Assembly: GCA_003513495.1 (NCBI GenBank)
Contig: DOPM01000020.1
Location: 40,575 to 104,574, forward strand
DNA length: 64,000 nt
Origin: Desulfosporosinus sp.
Lineage (GTDB): Bacteria > Bacillota > Desulfitobacteriia > Desulfitobacteriales > Desulfitobacteriaceae
Reading direction: 5' to 3'
Each line of letters starts with the position of its first letter. Position 1 is the stretch's first letter. Position numbers and translations under genes: made by a program. The notes under the pieces are model-generated. The model saw nothing but the letters and a program-made list of their open reading frames with translations. It was not told the origin of the DNA and made no database searches. Shown here piece by piece: positions 52,740-60,153 of this stretch.

Positions 52740-53482
52740 ATTCTCTACTCCTTTTAATACTATTATTTCTGATCGGTATTGTAATAATCTCCCTCTTTCA
52801 ATCCTTGCGATCTAAAATTACTAGACTCCTATCTTGGAGACTAAGTGCGATAATAGCTGGGCTGTATCTAGGGTTTTTAGCTATGCTTGTTCCAATATTA
52901 TATCTGCTGCCGGCGAACGACTTCATCAAAACCGTCGAAAATAAAGAGCAAGCAATTTCAAACTCCCAAATCCTTATGAATGATTTGTATAATCAAAAAT
53001 TCCCCTCCGAGGAAGACTTGGCTAAGCTTGAAGGAGTTTACAAAAACAGCAGCCATACTTTCAAGGTTGATTCAAACAAATTATCAATTAACTTGCGGAC
53101 TAAGACAGGGAGCTATCATGTCTTAATACAAGAAAAGGATGTTGATGACAACGAAATAAACGTCTCGGCTTATGTCACGGCTCAATATATGGGAGAGGTT
53201 AATTTTACAAAACAACTTGCCCCCCCTGCAATCTCACTTAAGAATGGGATATTATTTTTAACAACACCTAATTATCAGACGTTGGAATTCAAACAATTCA
53301 ATTCTGACTTCACCGTAGATCAATTTAAGCATCAAAACTCTAATAATGGACTGTCCACGAATTTTGGGGAGCAGATTATCTATATACATGTCCCCAAAAA
53401 TTTGGAAATTAATAGAGATGGGCTGGAGGATCGAATCCAACTGATTGGTGCTAGACAAAAGCTCATACAAAGAGCCCAATAA
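52736..53482 (+). CDS. Membrane-anchored protein of the ABC operon
   Basis: 248-aa protein not recognised. It has two N-terminal transmembrane helices (about 2-21 and 34-58) and then an extracytoplasmic beta-rich domain of about 190 residues. The start overlaps the permease stop by ATGA. By position it could be an accessory sensor or cargo-handling part of the transporter. Confidence 0.78.
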   Translation: MNSLLLLILLFLIGIVIISLFQSLRSKITRLLSWRLSAIIAGLYLGFLAMLVPILYLLPANDFIKTVENKEQAISNSQILMNDLYNQKFPSEEDLAKLEGVYKNSSHTFKVDSNKLSINLRTKTGSYHVLIQEKDVDDNEINVSAYVTAQYMGEVNFTKQLAPPAISLKNGILFLTTPNYQTLEFKQFNSDFTVDQFKHQNSNNGLSTNFGEQIIYIHVPKNLEINRDGLEDRIQLIGARQKLIQRAQ

Positions 53483-53489
53483 CCTAAAG

Positions 53490-53522
53490 AAGGTAGGCGA
53501 ATTATTCTCACCTACCTTTTCA
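53490..53522 (+). terminator. Terminator of the GntR-ABC operon
   Basis: Arms 53490-53497 and 53511-53518 (AAGGTAGG/CCTACCTT) followed by TT, after the last gene of the operon. Confidence 0.75.
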
Positions 53523-53575
53523 ATGCCCTTTAAAAAGATTAGATTTTCAAGCCCCCCACAGCAACATTGTCTATT

Positions 53576-53605
53576 GCTATGAAAGCAACTCAAGTGCTAT
53601 GTCTT
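53576..53605. repeat. Dispersed repeat, left-half copy
   Basis: GCTATGAAAGCAACTCAA as at 18926 and 17264, followed by a diverged GTGCTATGTCTTCC instead of GTGTCATCCTGA. It abuts the metK stop codon. Confidence 0.55.
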
Positions 53606-53609
53606 CCGC

Positions 53610-54800
53610 TTACAAACCAGCTAGTTTTTTCAAGGCATCGACCTTGTCTGTTCTTTCCCAGGGAAGATCGAGGTCCGTTCTTCCAAAGTGCCCATAAGCT
53701 GCGGTTTGGCGATAAATAGGGCGGCGTAGATCTAAGGCCTTAATAATACCCGCTGGACGAAGGTCAAAGGTCTGCCTTATAAACTCAACAATTTTTTCAT
53801 CGGCTAGTTTCCCTGTACCAAATGTTTCAATTGAGACAGATACCGGCTGTGCTACCCCGATGGCATAGGCGATTTGAAGTTCGCAGCGGTCTGCCAGGCC
53901 TGCCGCTACAACATTCTTTGCTACGTAACGAGCTGCATAGGCAGCTGAACGGTCAACTTTTGTGGGATCCTTACCTGAGAATGCGCCGCCGCCATGGCGA
54001 GCCATTCCGCCATAAGTATCTACAATAATTTTCCGCCCTGTCAGTCCGCAATCTCCTTGAGGGCCGCCAATTACGAAACGTCCTGTTGGGTTAATAAAAT
54101 ATTTCGTATCTTCATCTAAAAGCTCTTTGGGAACCGTAGGGTAGACTACATATTGAAGTAAATCTCTCCGTATTTGCTCGTTGGTTACATCCGGGTGATG
54201 TTGAGTGGAGATGACGATGGTGTCTACTCGAACTGGTCGATTGTCCTCATATTCAACAGTAACCTGAGTTTTACCATCGGGACGGAGGTAGGTCAGATGG
54301 TTTGATTTTCGCATTTCGCTCAGTCTCCGTGCCAAACGGTGAGCTAAATCAATAGGAAGCGGCATCAAGCTTTCAGTTTCATTTGTTGCAAAACCGAACA
54401 TCATACCCTGATCTCCAGCCCCTATGGCATCGATATCATTTTCAGTCATTTCGCCGTTTTTGGCTTCCAAAGCTCGATCCACGCCCATAGCTATATCTGC
54501 AGATTGCTCTCCAATCGAGGTTAAAACTGCACAAGTATCTGCATCAAAACCATATTTGGCCCGAGTGTAGCCCACTTCCCGCACTGTCTCGCGTACAACA
54601 TGCGGAATATCCACATAACACGAAGTTGTGATCTCACCGCTTACAAGTACTAATCCTGTGGTTACGGTAGTTTCACAAGCTACTCGAGCATTAGGGTCTA
54701 AGGTGAAAATTGCGTCCAAGATAGCATCAGAAATCTGGTCACAGATCTTATCCGGATGTCCCTCTGTTACAGATTCTGATGTAAATAGTTTTCTAGCCAA
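53610..54800 (-). CDS. metK: S-adenosylmethionine synthetase
   Basis: It makes SAM from methionine and ATP (396 aa). Motifs: GHPDKICDQISDAILD, GAGDQGMMFGFAT and GGGAFSGKDPTKVDRSAAY. The start codon is TTG with AAGGAGTGAAG upstream. No SAM riboswitch is recognisable in the 110-nt leader. SAM would feed RlmN, RsmB, RsmD and the radical SAM activase IslB in this window. Confidence 0.97.
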   Translation of the reverse strand: MARKLFTSESVTEGHPDKICDQISDAILDAIFTLDPNARVACETTVTTGLVLVSGEITTSCYVDIPHVVRETVREVGYTRAKYGFDADTCAVLTSIGEQSADIAMGVDRALEAKNGEMTENDIDAIGAGDQGMMFGFATNETESLMPLPIDLAHRLARRLSEMRKSNHLTYLRPDGKTQVTVEYEDNRPVRVDTIVISTQHHPDVTNEQIRRDLLQYVVYPTVPKELLDEDTKYFINPTGRFVIGGPQGDCGLTGRKIIVDTYGGMARHGGGAFSGKDPTKVDRSAAYAARYVAKNVVAAGLADRCELQIAYAIGVAQPVSVSIETFGTGKLADEKIVEFIRQTFDLRPAGIIKALDLRRPIYRQTAAYGHFGRTDLDLPWERTDKVDALKKLAGL

Positions 54801-54826
54801 TTACTTCACTCCTTTGTTTTACCAAA

Positions 54827-54877
54827 TCAATAGTATGAATTGGTGGTGGCATAAGTGCAACCAAAGACTTCCACCAT
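54827..54877 (-). other. Possible 16-aa leader ORF before metK
   Basis: Between coaBC and metK, ATG to TGA encodes MVEVFGCTYATTNSYY; no clear RBS precedes it. A GC-rich hairpin-forming stretch (TTGCGCCAAGCCGCAGGCG) lies directly upstream. It may be a leader peptide or a chance frame. Confidence 0.2.
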
Positions 54878-54908
54878 CGCCTGCGGCTTGGCGCAAGTCA
54901 GGTTTTCT

Positions 54909-56105
54909 TTAAGTACCGAGGAGGTTGGCAATCTCAGCGACGAGATTCCGCGCAACCTCCAGCTTACTCATTTGAGGAAAATCTATTCTTCTTCCATCGG
55001 GAAAGAGAAAACTGACAATGTTCGTTGGGCTACCAAAGCCCGCACCGGGCTTAGTGACATCATTTGCTACAAGGAGGTTGACATTCTTTCTGTGCATTTT
55101 TTCTTGGGCATTGGCCAGGAGGTTCTCTGTCTCTGCCGCAAACCCAATCAGAACTTGGGAGGTTTTCCTACGTCCAAGTTCAGCTAATATATCTGGATTT
55201 GGGATTAAGTCAATTGTGCGGCTTACCCCATCCTTTTTGATTTTTTGCTCTGCTTGTGTTGCTGGACGATAATCCGCAACTGCCGCAGCCTTAACCACAA
55301 CATCTATGTTCGGAAACCTCTCAAGGACTGCATCATACATTTCAAGAGCCGTATGTACCGAAACTCGTGTAACACCTGATGGCGTCGGTAAATCAGTGGG
55401 TGCACTAACAAGGATGGTCTCCGCACCGGCTTCCTGTAATGCTTGAGCAACGGCATACCCCATTTTCCCTGAACTCCGGTTACCAAGATAGCGAACCGGA
55501 TCAAGGGGTTCCTGAGTTCCACCAGCGGTCACAAGGGCTTTCTTCCCTTTTAAACAATCCTGCCCAGAGAACCACTGGGTTACCGTTTCTACGATCTCGA
55601 CGGCTTCACTCATTCGTCCGTCTCCCTCCGTACCACACGCTTGAAATCCTGTGCCAGGGCCGATAATCTTTATTCCGCGTTCTTTGAGCCTAGACAGATT
55701 CTCCTGTGTTGCTGGATGATGATACATTGCATGGTTCATGGCCGGAGCCACAAAAATCGGTGCGCGAGTCGCTAAAAGAACTGTGGAAAGAAAATCATCC
55801 GCAATCCCAGTTGTCATTTTGGCTAATATATTAGCCGTGGCAGGAGCAATGATCACAGAATCAACATACTCTGCCAGAGCAATATGCTCAACATTCCACA
55901 ATTTGGGTTCATCAAACATATCCACATACACTGGATTTGTGGATAAACTCCTTAGGGTAAGAGGGGTAATAAATTCTGTTGCTGACTTCGTCATGGCAAC
56001 ATGGACTTCAACGCCCAACTTTCGCAAGCGGCTGACAACTTCAGCTGCTTTGTAAGCTGCAATTCCACCAGTCACTCCAACGAGGACCTTTTTACCTGTG
56101 AGCAT
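54909..56105 (-). CDS. coaBC: Bifunctional CoA synthesis protein CoaBC (Dfp)
   Basis: N-terminal FMN-dependent phosphopantothenoylcysteine decarboxylase (about 1-180: GGIAAYKAAEVVSRL, PAMNHAMYHHPA) fused to C-terminal phosphopantothenate-cysteine ligase (about 185-398: VTAGGTQEPLDPVR, NRSSGKMG). The 398-aa length is standard. It overlaps rpoZ (TAATG). Confidence 0.97.
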   Translation of the reverse strand: MLTGKKVLVGVTGGIAAYKAAEVVSRLRKLGVEVHVAMTKSATEFITPLTLRSLSTNPVYVDMFDEPKLWNVEHIALAEYVDSVIIAPATANILAKMTTGIADDFLSTVLLATRAPIFVAPAMNHAMYHHPATQENLSRLKERGIKIIGPGTGFQACGTEGDGRMSEAVEIVETVTQWFSGQDCLKGKKALVTAGGTQEPLDPVRYLGNRSSGKMGYAVAQALQEAGAETILVSAPTDLPTPSGVTRVSVHTALEMYDAVLERFPNIDVVVKAAAVADYRPATQAEQKIKKDGVSRTIDLIPNPDILAELGRRKTSQVLIGFAAETENLLANAQEKMHRKNVNLLVANDVTKPGAGFGSPTNIVSFLFPDGRRIDFPQMSKLEVARNLVAEIANLLGT

Positions 56106-56311
56106 TATATACTCTCTTCAGGAGTACATTCATAATTGATATCTGAATGAGAAATCTCCTCAAGTGAAATACTAACAGGTTTTACCCCCTTAGCTAAATC
56201 TTCGTGCTTAGCTTCTTCCATGATCATGCGCGCCCGCTTAGCAACTACCTTAACTAAAGTGTATTTGCTGTCGACCTTACTCATTAGAACATCCAATGAA
56301 GGTTGTTTCAT
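56105..56311 (-). CDS. rpoZ: RNA polymerase omega subunit
   Basis: 68-aa subunit that helps assemble RNA polymerase. It starts MKQPSLDVLMSKVDSKYTLV, has VVAKRARMI and ends in an acidic tail. The ATGA overlap with gmk and tight coupling to coaBC match the Bacillus gmk-rpoZ-coaBC order. Confidence 0.95.
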   Translation of the reverse strand: MKQPSLDVLMSKVDSKYTLVKVVAKRARMIMEEAKHEDLAKGVKPVSISLEEISHSDINYECTPEESI

Positions 56312-56925
56312 ATAGATTCCCCCTTAAAAACAAACGGTTTTCTTTTTACCCGACATTTTTCTGCGACCAAAATACTCTTAAGTTTATCGACTGCCGCAGG
56401 AACCTCGTCATTAATTACAACATAATCATATTCACTCACATATTCCAGTTCCTGAATTGCTTTGGCTAATCGTTTCTGAATGACTTCCTCGCTCTCAGTT
56501 CCTCGTTTATGAATTCTCTCAGAGAGAATATCCAGGGAAGGTGGAACGATAAAGGTGAAAACCCCTTGAGGGAACCGCTTCTTAACTTGCAGCGCCCCTT
56601 GAATCTCAATCTCTAAAATAACATCCTGCCCTGCTTGAATCGCTTGTTCGACTGCAAAGCGTGGTGTCCCATAATAATTATCACAAAACTGAGCCCACTC
56701 CAAAAGCTCATCCCCATGAATCATTGCTTCAAAATCTTCCTTCTGACGGAAGTAATAATGAACTCCGTCAACTTCACCAGGGCGAGAGGTCCGAGTCGTC
56801 ATCGAGACGGAATATTTTAAATCTGGCAACTGTCGAAGCAATTCCTGGCACAGTGTCCCTTTGCCGGCCCCAGAAGGACCTGAAAGGATAATTAATAATC
56901 CATGACTTTGTTCCAAAGCCTCCAC
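56308..56925 (-). CDS. gmk: Guanylate kinase
   Basis: GMP-to-GDP kinase (205 aa): P-loop LSGPSGAGKGTL, the GMP-binding TTRTSRPGEVDGVHYYF, and ILEIEIQGA. The start is probably GTG at 56925, 3 nt after the remA stop; the nearby GGGGTGGAGG makes the exact start uncertain by a few codons. Confidence 0.96.
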   Translation of the reverse strand: MEALEQSHGLLIILSGPSGAGKGTLCQELLRQLPDLKYSVSMTTRTSRPGEVDGVHYYFRQKEDFEAMIHGDELLEWAQFCDNYYGTPRFAVEQAIQAGQDVILEIEIQGALQVKKRFPQGVFTFIVPPSLDILSERIHKRGTESEEVIQKRLAKAIQELEYVSEYDYVVINDEVPAAVDKLKSILVAEKCRVKRKPFVFKGESI

Positions 56926-56927
56926 CC

Positions 56928-57206
56928 CTAATCTGCCGGGTCTTCTGCGTGGCTGCTGCTTGATTCTTTTGCCGAAAGACGATGGGCTACTGTCTCGGGC
57001 TGAACTGCAGATAGAATCACATGATGGCTGTCACAGATAATTACTGCACGTGTACGCCGACCATAAGTAGCATCGATGAGCATGCCCGAATCCCGGGCTT
57101 CTTGAATAATACGTTTGATCGGGGCGGATTCCGGACTAACAATTGAGATAATGCGGTTGGCCGAAACAATATTACCAAACCCGATGTTTATGAGCTTAAT
57201 GTCCAA
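56928..57206 (-). CDS. remA: Extracellular-matrix regulator RemA
   Basis: 92-aa DUF370 protein. In Bacillus it is a DNA-binding activator of biofilm matrix and osmoprotection genes. Conserved NIGFGNIVSANRIISIVSPESAPIKR-type core. The start is TTG 5 nt after GGAGG. It sits between yicC and gmk as in Bacillus (ylzA). Confidence 0.94.
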   Translation of the reverse strand: MDIKLINIGFGNIVSANRIISIVSPESAPIKRIIQEARDSGMLIDATYGRRTRAVIICDSHHVILSAVQPETVAHRLSAKESSSSHAEDPAD

Positions 57207-57219
57207 ATTGAATCCTCCA

Positions 57220-58098
57220 TTACTCTAAATTTTGAATTTGCTCTCGTACTTTTTCCAGTTCACTCTTAACTTTAATCACCTGTTGCCCAATCTTCAAATC
57301 ATTAGCCTTTGACCCGATCGTATTAATCTCTCGGTTCATTTCCTGAACCAAAAAATCAAGTTTACGCCCTACTGACTCGCTGCTTCTCAACGCCTCTCTG
57401 CTTTGGGACAGATGGCTGTCAAACCGAACCAACTCCTCAGTGATCGATGCACGATCTGCAAAGTAGACAACCTCATTCGCCAGTCGAACACCATCCAATT
57501 CTACCTCTCCTAGAAGTGTCTGGAGCCGTTCATGTAAGCGTTCTTGATAGTCTGATACAACATATGGTGCTCGCTCGGCAATTGTGTTTAAATACTCAGC
57601 AATAAGATTAATCCTCTGTAATAGATCAATCGTTAATTTTTCCCCTTCAGAACTCCGCATTTGCCCAAAACCGTCTGTCGCCTTGGAAAGTGCCTGAGAG
57701 CACGTCTCCCATAAAGCATCAAGATCGAGTTCTGCTTCCTCGACGGCAAGAACTTCCGGAAAACTGACTAAACGATAAATATCCGTTTCATACGCCGTAT
57801 GTAGAGCTAAAGCGAGTTCTTTCAATGTCTTATCATACGACAGCGCTAAATCATTGTCAACCTTCACCAATCTCTTTCGTTCTTCTATTTCCACCACATT
57901 AACATGTACTTCAATCCGTCCACGCTGGAACTTATCTTGCAATGTTTTGCGAATTCGTTCTTCAAAGCTGCTTAAATAACGCGGCATTCTTACAACGACT
58001 TCTAGAAATCGATGATTCACTGATTTAAGCTCAATGGAAAACTGATATCCGCTTCCACTCGCCTCTCCACGTCCAAATCCAGTCATACTGTTTGCCAT
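57220..58098 (-). CDS. yicC: YicC-family endoribonuclease
   Basis: 292-aa protein starting MANSMTGFGRGE, the hallmark of the YicC family. Its C-terminal DUF1732 has HLSQSREAL and GRKLDFLVQEMNREINTIGSK. E. coli YicC is an RNase acting on RyhB-type sRNA. A weak hairpin (58105-58128, CCCGG..CCGGG arms) covers the region just before the ATG, and a Met six codons earlier is possible. Confidence 0.93.
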   Translation of the reverse strand: MANSMTGFGRGEASGSGYQFSIELKSVNHRFLEVVVRMPRYLSSFEERIRKTLQDKFQRGRIEVHVNVVEIEERKRLVKVDNDLALSYDKTLKELALALHTAYETDIYRLVSFPEVLAVEEAELDLDALWETCSQALSKATDGFGQMRSSEGEKLTIDLLQRINLIAEYLNTIAERAPYVVSDYQERLHERLQTLLGEVELDGVRLANEVVYFADRASITEELVRFDSHLSQSREALRSSESVGRKLDFLVQEMNREINTIGSKANDLKIGQQVIKVKSELEKVREQIQNLE

Positions 58099-58144
58099 GT
58101 ATAACCCGGTGAACATTGTTCAACCGGGCCATTCACCCCCTATT

Positions 58145-58948
58145 TTAATTAATCCAAAAACTTTTAATTGACATATAAAAACCAGTAAATAAAAGTATAC
58201 CATAAGCTATTCTTTGAAAGGTAATTTGATTTATTTTATCAAAAAGTATATTCCCCATAAATACACCTCCTGCAACAACGGGAATTAATCCCAAAGCCGA
58301 AGCTACTATACCTAGATTTGTTTTTACGGTTAACAATTGTGTGCCAAAGCTGATTATATAGACAAAAATAAAGAATACTAAGGTTGTACCTCTTGCTTTC
58401 TCTTTTATTGTATTCGTTGCATTGTAGTATAATATGAGGGGTACCCCTGGCATTCCAATACTAGTTGTAAGTAACCCTGCACAGAAACCTACAAAAAACT
58501 GAATTTTTTTTATAGCTGGGGTATCTAGGTTTGCTGGTAAATTATCACTTGAATCATGAATTTTGGATTTAGGGTTTGTTTCAAATGTTTTTTTCATGAG
58601 TAGAAGGGTAACTATTAAAATAACAATACTCACGGTAACCTTCAAGATGTCTATATTTGCATATTTATAAAAAAATATACCTATAGGTATCCCTACAACG
58701 CTACCGATTATTAGCCTCCATAGTAAACCTTTATCTACATTCTTTAGTATTTTACGTATTAATAAAAGTGAAACTACAAACGAGAGAATAATACTTATTT
58801 GAACACATTCGCGTGAATCAAAAACTAGAAGTAAAAAGGGTGTGGCCATAATCGAAAAACCAAAACCTGTAGCGGCCTGTAATACTGAGGCAAAAAAAAC
58901 AATGACCGTAGCTAATATCCATTGTAACACTGTTATCACTCTTTTCAT
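58145..58948 (-). CDS. TauE/SafE (TSUP) family anion exporter
   Basis: 267-aa membrane protein with about eight helices and the TSUP hallmark QAATGFGFSIMATPF near residues 22-36, repeated as GFCAGLLTTSIGMPGVP in the second half. TSUP members export sulfite, sulfoacetate and related anions. The frame stays open to 59128, but a terminator lies there, so I place the start at the ATG at 58948. The ATG at 59041 would add a helix and is possible; RBS sites are weak. Next to a C-S lyase, a sulfur-anion role is likely. Confidence 0.85.
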   Translation of the reverse strand: MKRVITVLQWILATVIVFFASVLQAATGFGFSIMATPFLLLVFDSRECVQISIILSFVVSLLLIRKILKNVDKGLLWRLIIGSVVGIPIGIFFYKYANIDILKVTVSIVILIVTLLLMKKTFETNPKSKIHDSSDNLPANLDTPAIKKIQFFVGFCAGLLTTSIGMPGVPLILYYNATNTIKEKARGTTLVFFIFVYIISFGTQLLTVKTNLGIVASALGLIPVVAGGVFMGNILFDKINQITFQRIAYGILLFTGFYMSIKSFWIN

Positions 58949-59098
58949 GATCGCATTTACTGTTCTCAATGGAGAAGATTTCCTTACATATACAATATAA
59001 CATGGTACAAAGGACAATATCCCCGAAATAACTAATCTCATGATATTGTTTTTACCTATTAGTTCAATGCTTAAAATCCCCATATCAAAACGTAAAGT

Positions 59099-59121
59099 AA
59101 AAACCGCAGTTACCTGCGGTT
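59099..59121 (-). terminator. Terminator after islB
   Basis: Arms 59102-59109 and 59114-59121 (AACCGCAG/CTGCGGTT) with loop TTAC; TTTTT follows on the minus strand. It lies 30 nt after the islB stop and separates the exporter gene from the lyase operon. Confidence 0.7.
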
Positions 59122-59150
59122 CAATCATAACTATTAGGTAGTAATCCTAA

Positions 59151-60080
59151 TTATTCGAGGGAATTGGCAATCTCCTTAAGTCGATTAAACGTTTCATCAT
59201 TTAACCTCATGCCATCTAAAGGATAGTGTTTACCCAAATAGTTATATTTTTGTTGACCTAAACGATGATACGGCAAAAGTTCGTAACGAACATTAGAACG
59301 ACCTTTAATGAAATGAATGATCGCCCGAATATCTTCTTCTGAATCATTGAATCCGGGAATCACGGGTGTTCGTACAAGGATTGGCAAGTTAGGGAATTCC
59401 TCACAAAGTTTTTTAAAATTCTCGATAATGAGTTCATTCGACGCATTCGTAAACTTCTTATGTTTTTCCGTATCCATACACTTAATATCCATAATTAGCG
59501 AATTAAGGTGTTGGCATACTTTTGCGAATTTTGGCCACTCTGCGTACCCACAGGTTTCTATTGTCGTATTGATTCTTCTGCGTCGAGCGACTTTTAGAAC
59601 TTCAGTGATAAAATCAGCTTGCATCAGAGGTTCCCCACCACTAAAGGTTAAGCCTCCGCCTGATCGAGCATAGAAAGCACTATCTTTCTCTACTGCTTGA
59701 ATTATGTCATCAATACTCGTTTGTTTTCCGAAGACTTCAAGCGCTTTAGAAGGGCACGCCTCCGTGCAAAGTAAACACTCTTTGCAAAGTTGACGATCAA
59801 TTAATATCTTGTCATTTTCTTCAAGATCTTGCTTGACCGCTCCATAAATACACGCTTCCGCACATCTTAAGCATTTACTGATTCCTATACACTTGCTGGG
59901 ATTATATCCTAATTCTGGATTTTGTAGTTGAGACTCTGGGTTACTACACCACTGACACCTTAGAGGACATCCCTTTAAGAAAACGATAGTTCTTATCCCC
60001 GGGCCATCATGTACGGAATAGTGTTGAATATTAAACACATATCCGTATCTCTTTTTATCAAATAAAAATGTTTCCCCCAT
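59151..60080 (-). CDS. islB: Glycyl-radical enzyme activase (IslB-like)
   Basis: Radical SAM enzyme of 309 aa that installs the glycyl radical on the neighbouring lyase. It has the radical SAM motif CPLRCQWC near residues 34-41. A dicluster ferredoxin insert follows (CIGISKCLRCAEAC near 64-77 and CKECLLCTEACPSKALE near 98-114), then TFSGGEPLMQ. The two extra 4Fe-4S clusters are typical of activases of non-PFL glycyl-radical enzymes. It lies 70 nt downstream of islA, across an 18-bp hairpin. The RBS is AGGAGGAACTG. Confidence 0.92.
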   Translation of the reverse strand: MGETFLFDKKRYGYVFNIQHYSVHDGPGIRTIVFLKGCPLRCQWCSNPESQLQNPELGYNPSKCIGISKCLRCAEACIYGAVKQDLEENDKILIDRQLCKECLLCTEACPSKALEVFGKQTSIDDIIQAVEKDSAFYARSGGGLTFSGGEPLMQADFITEVLKVARRRRINTTIETCGYAEWPKFAKVCQHLNSLIMDIKCMDTEKHKKFTNASNELIIENFKKLCEEFPNLPILVRTPVIPGFNDSEEDIRAIIHFIKGRSNVRYELLPYHRLGQQKYNYLGKHYPLDGMRLNDETFNRLKEIANSLE

Positions 60081-60105
60081 AGCAGTTCCTCCTAATTACG
60101 GTGAA

Positions 60106-60144
60106 TGTAAGTCCTGCTTATATTCGATATAAGCAGGACTTACA
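60106..60144 (-). repeat. 18-bp perfect hairpin between islA and islB
   Basis: Arms 60106-60123 and 60127-60144 pair perfectly (TGTAAGTCCTGCTTATAT and its complement) with a 3-nt loop. No T tract follows on the minus strand. It lies just after the islA stop and about 25 nt before islB. It likely sets the ratio of abundant lyase to scarce activase by protecting the upstream mRNA or attenuating read-through. Confidence 0.75.
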
Positions 60145-60153
60145 AAGATTGAA

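Noticed and set aside
54801..54908. SAM riboswitch in front of metK
   Set aside because: None of the SAM-I/S-box core elements (kink-turn, pseudoknot arms, terminator) could be found in the short leader.
59041..59128. Upstream ATG starts of the TSUP exporter
   Set aside because: The 59128 start lies beyond the islB terminator stem, so a transcript starting downstream would not include it; the 59041 start has no close RBS. Not fully excluded.
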